Of a stretch of 64,000 nt of DNA, positions 62,718-64,000 are shown one piece after another. Below the pieces are notes generated by a model. It worked only from the letters and a program-made list of their open reading frames with translations. It was not told the DNA's origin and did no database searches. The first letter of the stretch is position 1, and each line of letters opens with the position of its first letter. This DNA comes from JAPOQD01 sp964620555. GTDB taxonomy: Bacteria; Pseudomonadota; Gammaproteobacteria; Pseudomonadales; Halieaceae. Location: positions 3,901 to 67,900 of the forward strand of contig CAZUGZ010000006.1 of NCBI GenBank assembly GCA_964620555.1. The letters run 5' to 3'. The position numbers and the translations under genes were made by a program.

Positions 62718-62745
62718 TTGATTGTAGCGGCGGATTCCGTAACAT
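62718..62745 (+). promoter_or_regulatory. Probable promoter of tRNA-Lys
   Basis: TTGATT (62718-62723), a 16-base spacer and TAACAT (62740-62745) stand 15 bases before the mature tRNA 5' end. Confidence 0.55.
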
Positions 62746-62760
62746 ACGCCGCTCTTTGCG

Positions 62761-62836
62761 GGGCCGTTAGCTCAGTTGGTAGAGCAGTTGGCTTTTAACC
62801 AATTGGTCGCTGGTTCGAATCCAGCACGGCCCACCA
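62761..62836 (+). tRNA. tRNA-Lys (anticodon UUU)
   Basis: A 76-base tRNA with encoded CCA. The acceptor stem GGGCCGT pairs with ACGGCCC, the D arm contains TAGCTCAGTTGGTAGAGCA, the anticodon loop CTTTTAA carries TTT at 34-36, and the T arm is GCTGG-TTCGAAT-CCAGC. It sits at the edge between conserved genes and AT-rich DNA, a usual integration site. Confidence 0.97.
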
Positions 62837-62984
62837 TTTTTTCCTCTTATCAAACAATCAGGGCTCTACCCCATTATCGGGGGATATGCATTCATCTCAC
62901 TCGGTTGATCAATATTTGCACATGACATTATTAGCTAGGACTGCTATTGTGTACACAACGGCACACAAATAAATGAGGTCTATC

Positions 62985-63215
62985 ATGGATACCGCGCCTA
63001 CCAAAATCAGCATCCGGGAATTTCGTTCTCATTTGGCTCAATATGCCGGAGCCGATTCTCCTATTGCGATTACCCGTTACGGCGAAACGGTTGGCTATTA
63101 TATTCCCGCGCGTCCAAGCCCAGACAAAGCAGAAATAGATGCACTCAAGGAAGCAGCTTCACGCCTGGATTCTCTGTTGGCTGACGCCGGCGTGAGCGAA
63201 AAAGAAATGTTGGTA
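62985..63215 (+). CDS. Phd/YefM-like antitoxin (3' end in assembly gap)
   Basis: At least 77 residues are visible. SIREFRSHLAQYAGADSPIAITRYGETVGYYIPAR is the DNA-binding/dimerisation half of Phd/YefM antitoxins, followed by a helical toxin-neutralising half cut by the N-run. ATG 62985 is preferred (GAGG at good distance) over ATG 62973. Past the gap one frame ends in TAA at 63245-63247 overlapping the toxin ATG, the likely end of this gene. Codon and base usage are more AT-rich than in the upstream genes. Confidence 0.82.
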
Positions 63216-63225
63216 NNNNNNNNNN
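63216..63225. other. Assembly gap (10 N) inside the antitoxin gene
   Basis: Ten Ns of likely arbitrary length; what follows is on another contig, joined by scaffolding. Confidence 0.98.
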
Positions 63226-63246
63226 ACTACGAGGCAACAAGGATTA

Positions 63247-63678
63247 ATGGCACTCAGCAAAACCCTGGTCCTGGATGCGAATATTTTAATTCGTGCTGTA
63301 CTAGGAAAAAAAGTGCGCTCAATACTAGAAGAGTCTTCACCAAATATCAGCTTCTTTGCGCCTGATGTTTGCTTTGAAGATGCAGAAATATATTTGCCTA
63401 TTTTATTCGAGAAACGTCGATTACCATCTGAGCCAGCGCTGGAAGTATTGGCTCACATCTCAAGGATTGTGCAAGCCGTGGAATCCGAACTCTACCGCGG
63501 GTATGAAGAACAAGCCATGCAACGCATTTCTATACGCGACCCAAACGATTGGCCAATTGTTGCTACTGCTCTCGCTCTGGACTGCCCCATATGGACGGAA
63601 GACGCTGACTTCTTTGGATCAGGAATTGCGACTTGGACTACTGATCGAATACACCTGTTTGTTGCTCCAACAAACTAA
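63247..63678 (+). CDS. PIN-domain toxin (putative ribonuclease)
   Basis: A 143-residue PIN protein. Acidic metal-binding residues are visible in LVLDANILIRAV (Asp about 10), in PDVCFEDAEIY, in SIRDPNDWPIVATAL and in WTEDADFFGSG. It would act as a metal-dependent RNase held in check by the antitoxin encoded just before it, with probable TAATG overlap. Typical of type II toxin-antitoxin modules on mobile elements. Confidence 0.85.
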   Translation: MALSKTLVLDANILIRAVLGKKVRSILEESSPNISFFAPDVCFEDAEIYLPILFEKRRLPSEPALEVLAHISRIVQAVESELYRGYEEQAMQRISIRDPNDWPIVATALALDCPIWTEDADFFGSGIATWTTDRIHLFVAPTN

Positions 63679-64000
63679 ACCAAGATACTTCAAGAAAATA
63701 TCGCAGTCGCGTTTATTAAAGCCGCTCAACGACAAAGTCGACGAAAATTATCGAGCCACCTAAAAATACACTAGGAATAGCAAAATATGGCTAGCGGCGT
63801 TTAGTACCACAGAACAAAAGGACTAACTAAATGGATGCACAGTATCTGTGTGCTTCGGCTGCCGCTGAAGGGGGAGTCAATGAGAAAAATCTATGGTCAG
63901 TTGACTGAAGATGAACACCTGGATTAAAACCCCGTCAACGTGACGCGTTGGGAAATCAGGTGTTCACGTTCAACAGGAATGGCTGTTCAGCTTCGCAGGA
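63679..64000. other. AT-rich non-coding end with a possible transposase remnant
   Basis: No full gene is seen in these 322 bases. At 63890-63937, an ATG preceded by GGGGGAG opens a 15-codon frame, MRKIYGQLTEDEHLD, that resembles the very start of IS30-type transposases (YxQLTExER) and then stops. It could be a truncated insertion sequence or chance. Confidence 0.3.

Overview
The window is high-GC DNA from a gammaproteobacterium, joined from contigs (two 10-N gaps at 4296-4305 and 63216-63225). The gene order queG / nnr-tsaE-amiC-mutL-miaA-hfq-hflX-hflK-hflC-yjeT-hisZ-purA, orn plus a RhdA-type rhodanese, rpsF-rpsR-DUF2232-rplI-dnaB, and ruvCAB-tolQRAB-pal-cpoB-queE-queC-tRNA-Lys is of the Pseudomonas/marine-gammaproteobacterial type. 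A pair of phage-like helicase-loading genes beside dnaB (see below), a TonB receptor/steroid-dehydrogenase-like cluster and the overall style suggest a marine Cellvibrionales/Halieaceae-like organism. That placement is inference; there is no 16S rRNA here.

Region 1 (1-15539, all minus strand) is one long, tightly overlapping operon for conjugation machinery. It runs from an AraC-type mini-regulator through a P-type (MPF-T) mating-pair set in the order trbB-C-D-E-J-L-F-G-H-I, then a TraF-type signal peptidase, then a type IVb thin-pilus set pilL-N-O-P-Q. The last gene (pilQ, an assembly ATPase) runs off the left edge. This is most likely the transfer module of an integrative conjugative element lying downstream of purA. 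Relaxase, coupling protein and integrase are not in view.

Region 2 (15540-31233) is core chromosome: purA, hisZ, yjeT, hflC, hflK, hflX, hfq, miaA, mutL, amiC, tsaE and nnr on the minus strand; queG divergent from nnr; orn convergent with queG; then a rhodanese on the plus strand. Functions are purine and histidine synthesis, membrane protease control, RNA chaperone, tRNA modification, mismatch repair, cell-wall amidase and metabolite repair.

Region 3 (31248-42050) holds an acetoacetyl-CoA synthetase-like ligase, the ribosomal S6/S18/L9 cluster with an S6 carrying a long acidic tail, dnaB, and convergent to it a two-gene operon. One of its products has three DnaT-like ssDNA-binding repeats and the other is lambda-P-like; this matches the domesticated-phage DopC/DopE helicase loader type. 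radA and ettA follow.

Region 4 (42281-51942) is more accessory: TonB-dependent receptor, a flavoprotein related to 3-ketosteroid dehydrogenases, a PNPOx-fold protein, an unknown protein, then proS, a dicarboxylate/amino-acid symporter and an FmdB-type zinc ribbon protein. Small repeats sit between these genes, including an 80-bp inverted-repeat element and a dispersed 14-base motif.

Region 5 (51974-62836) is aspS, yebC, ruvCAB, the complete tol-pal system, queE, queC and tRNA-Lys(UUU). Region 6 (62837-64000) is visibly more AT-rich: a Phd/YefM-like antitoxin plus PIN toxin just past the tRNA, then non-coding debris. It looks like the start of an island using the tRNA as attachment site.
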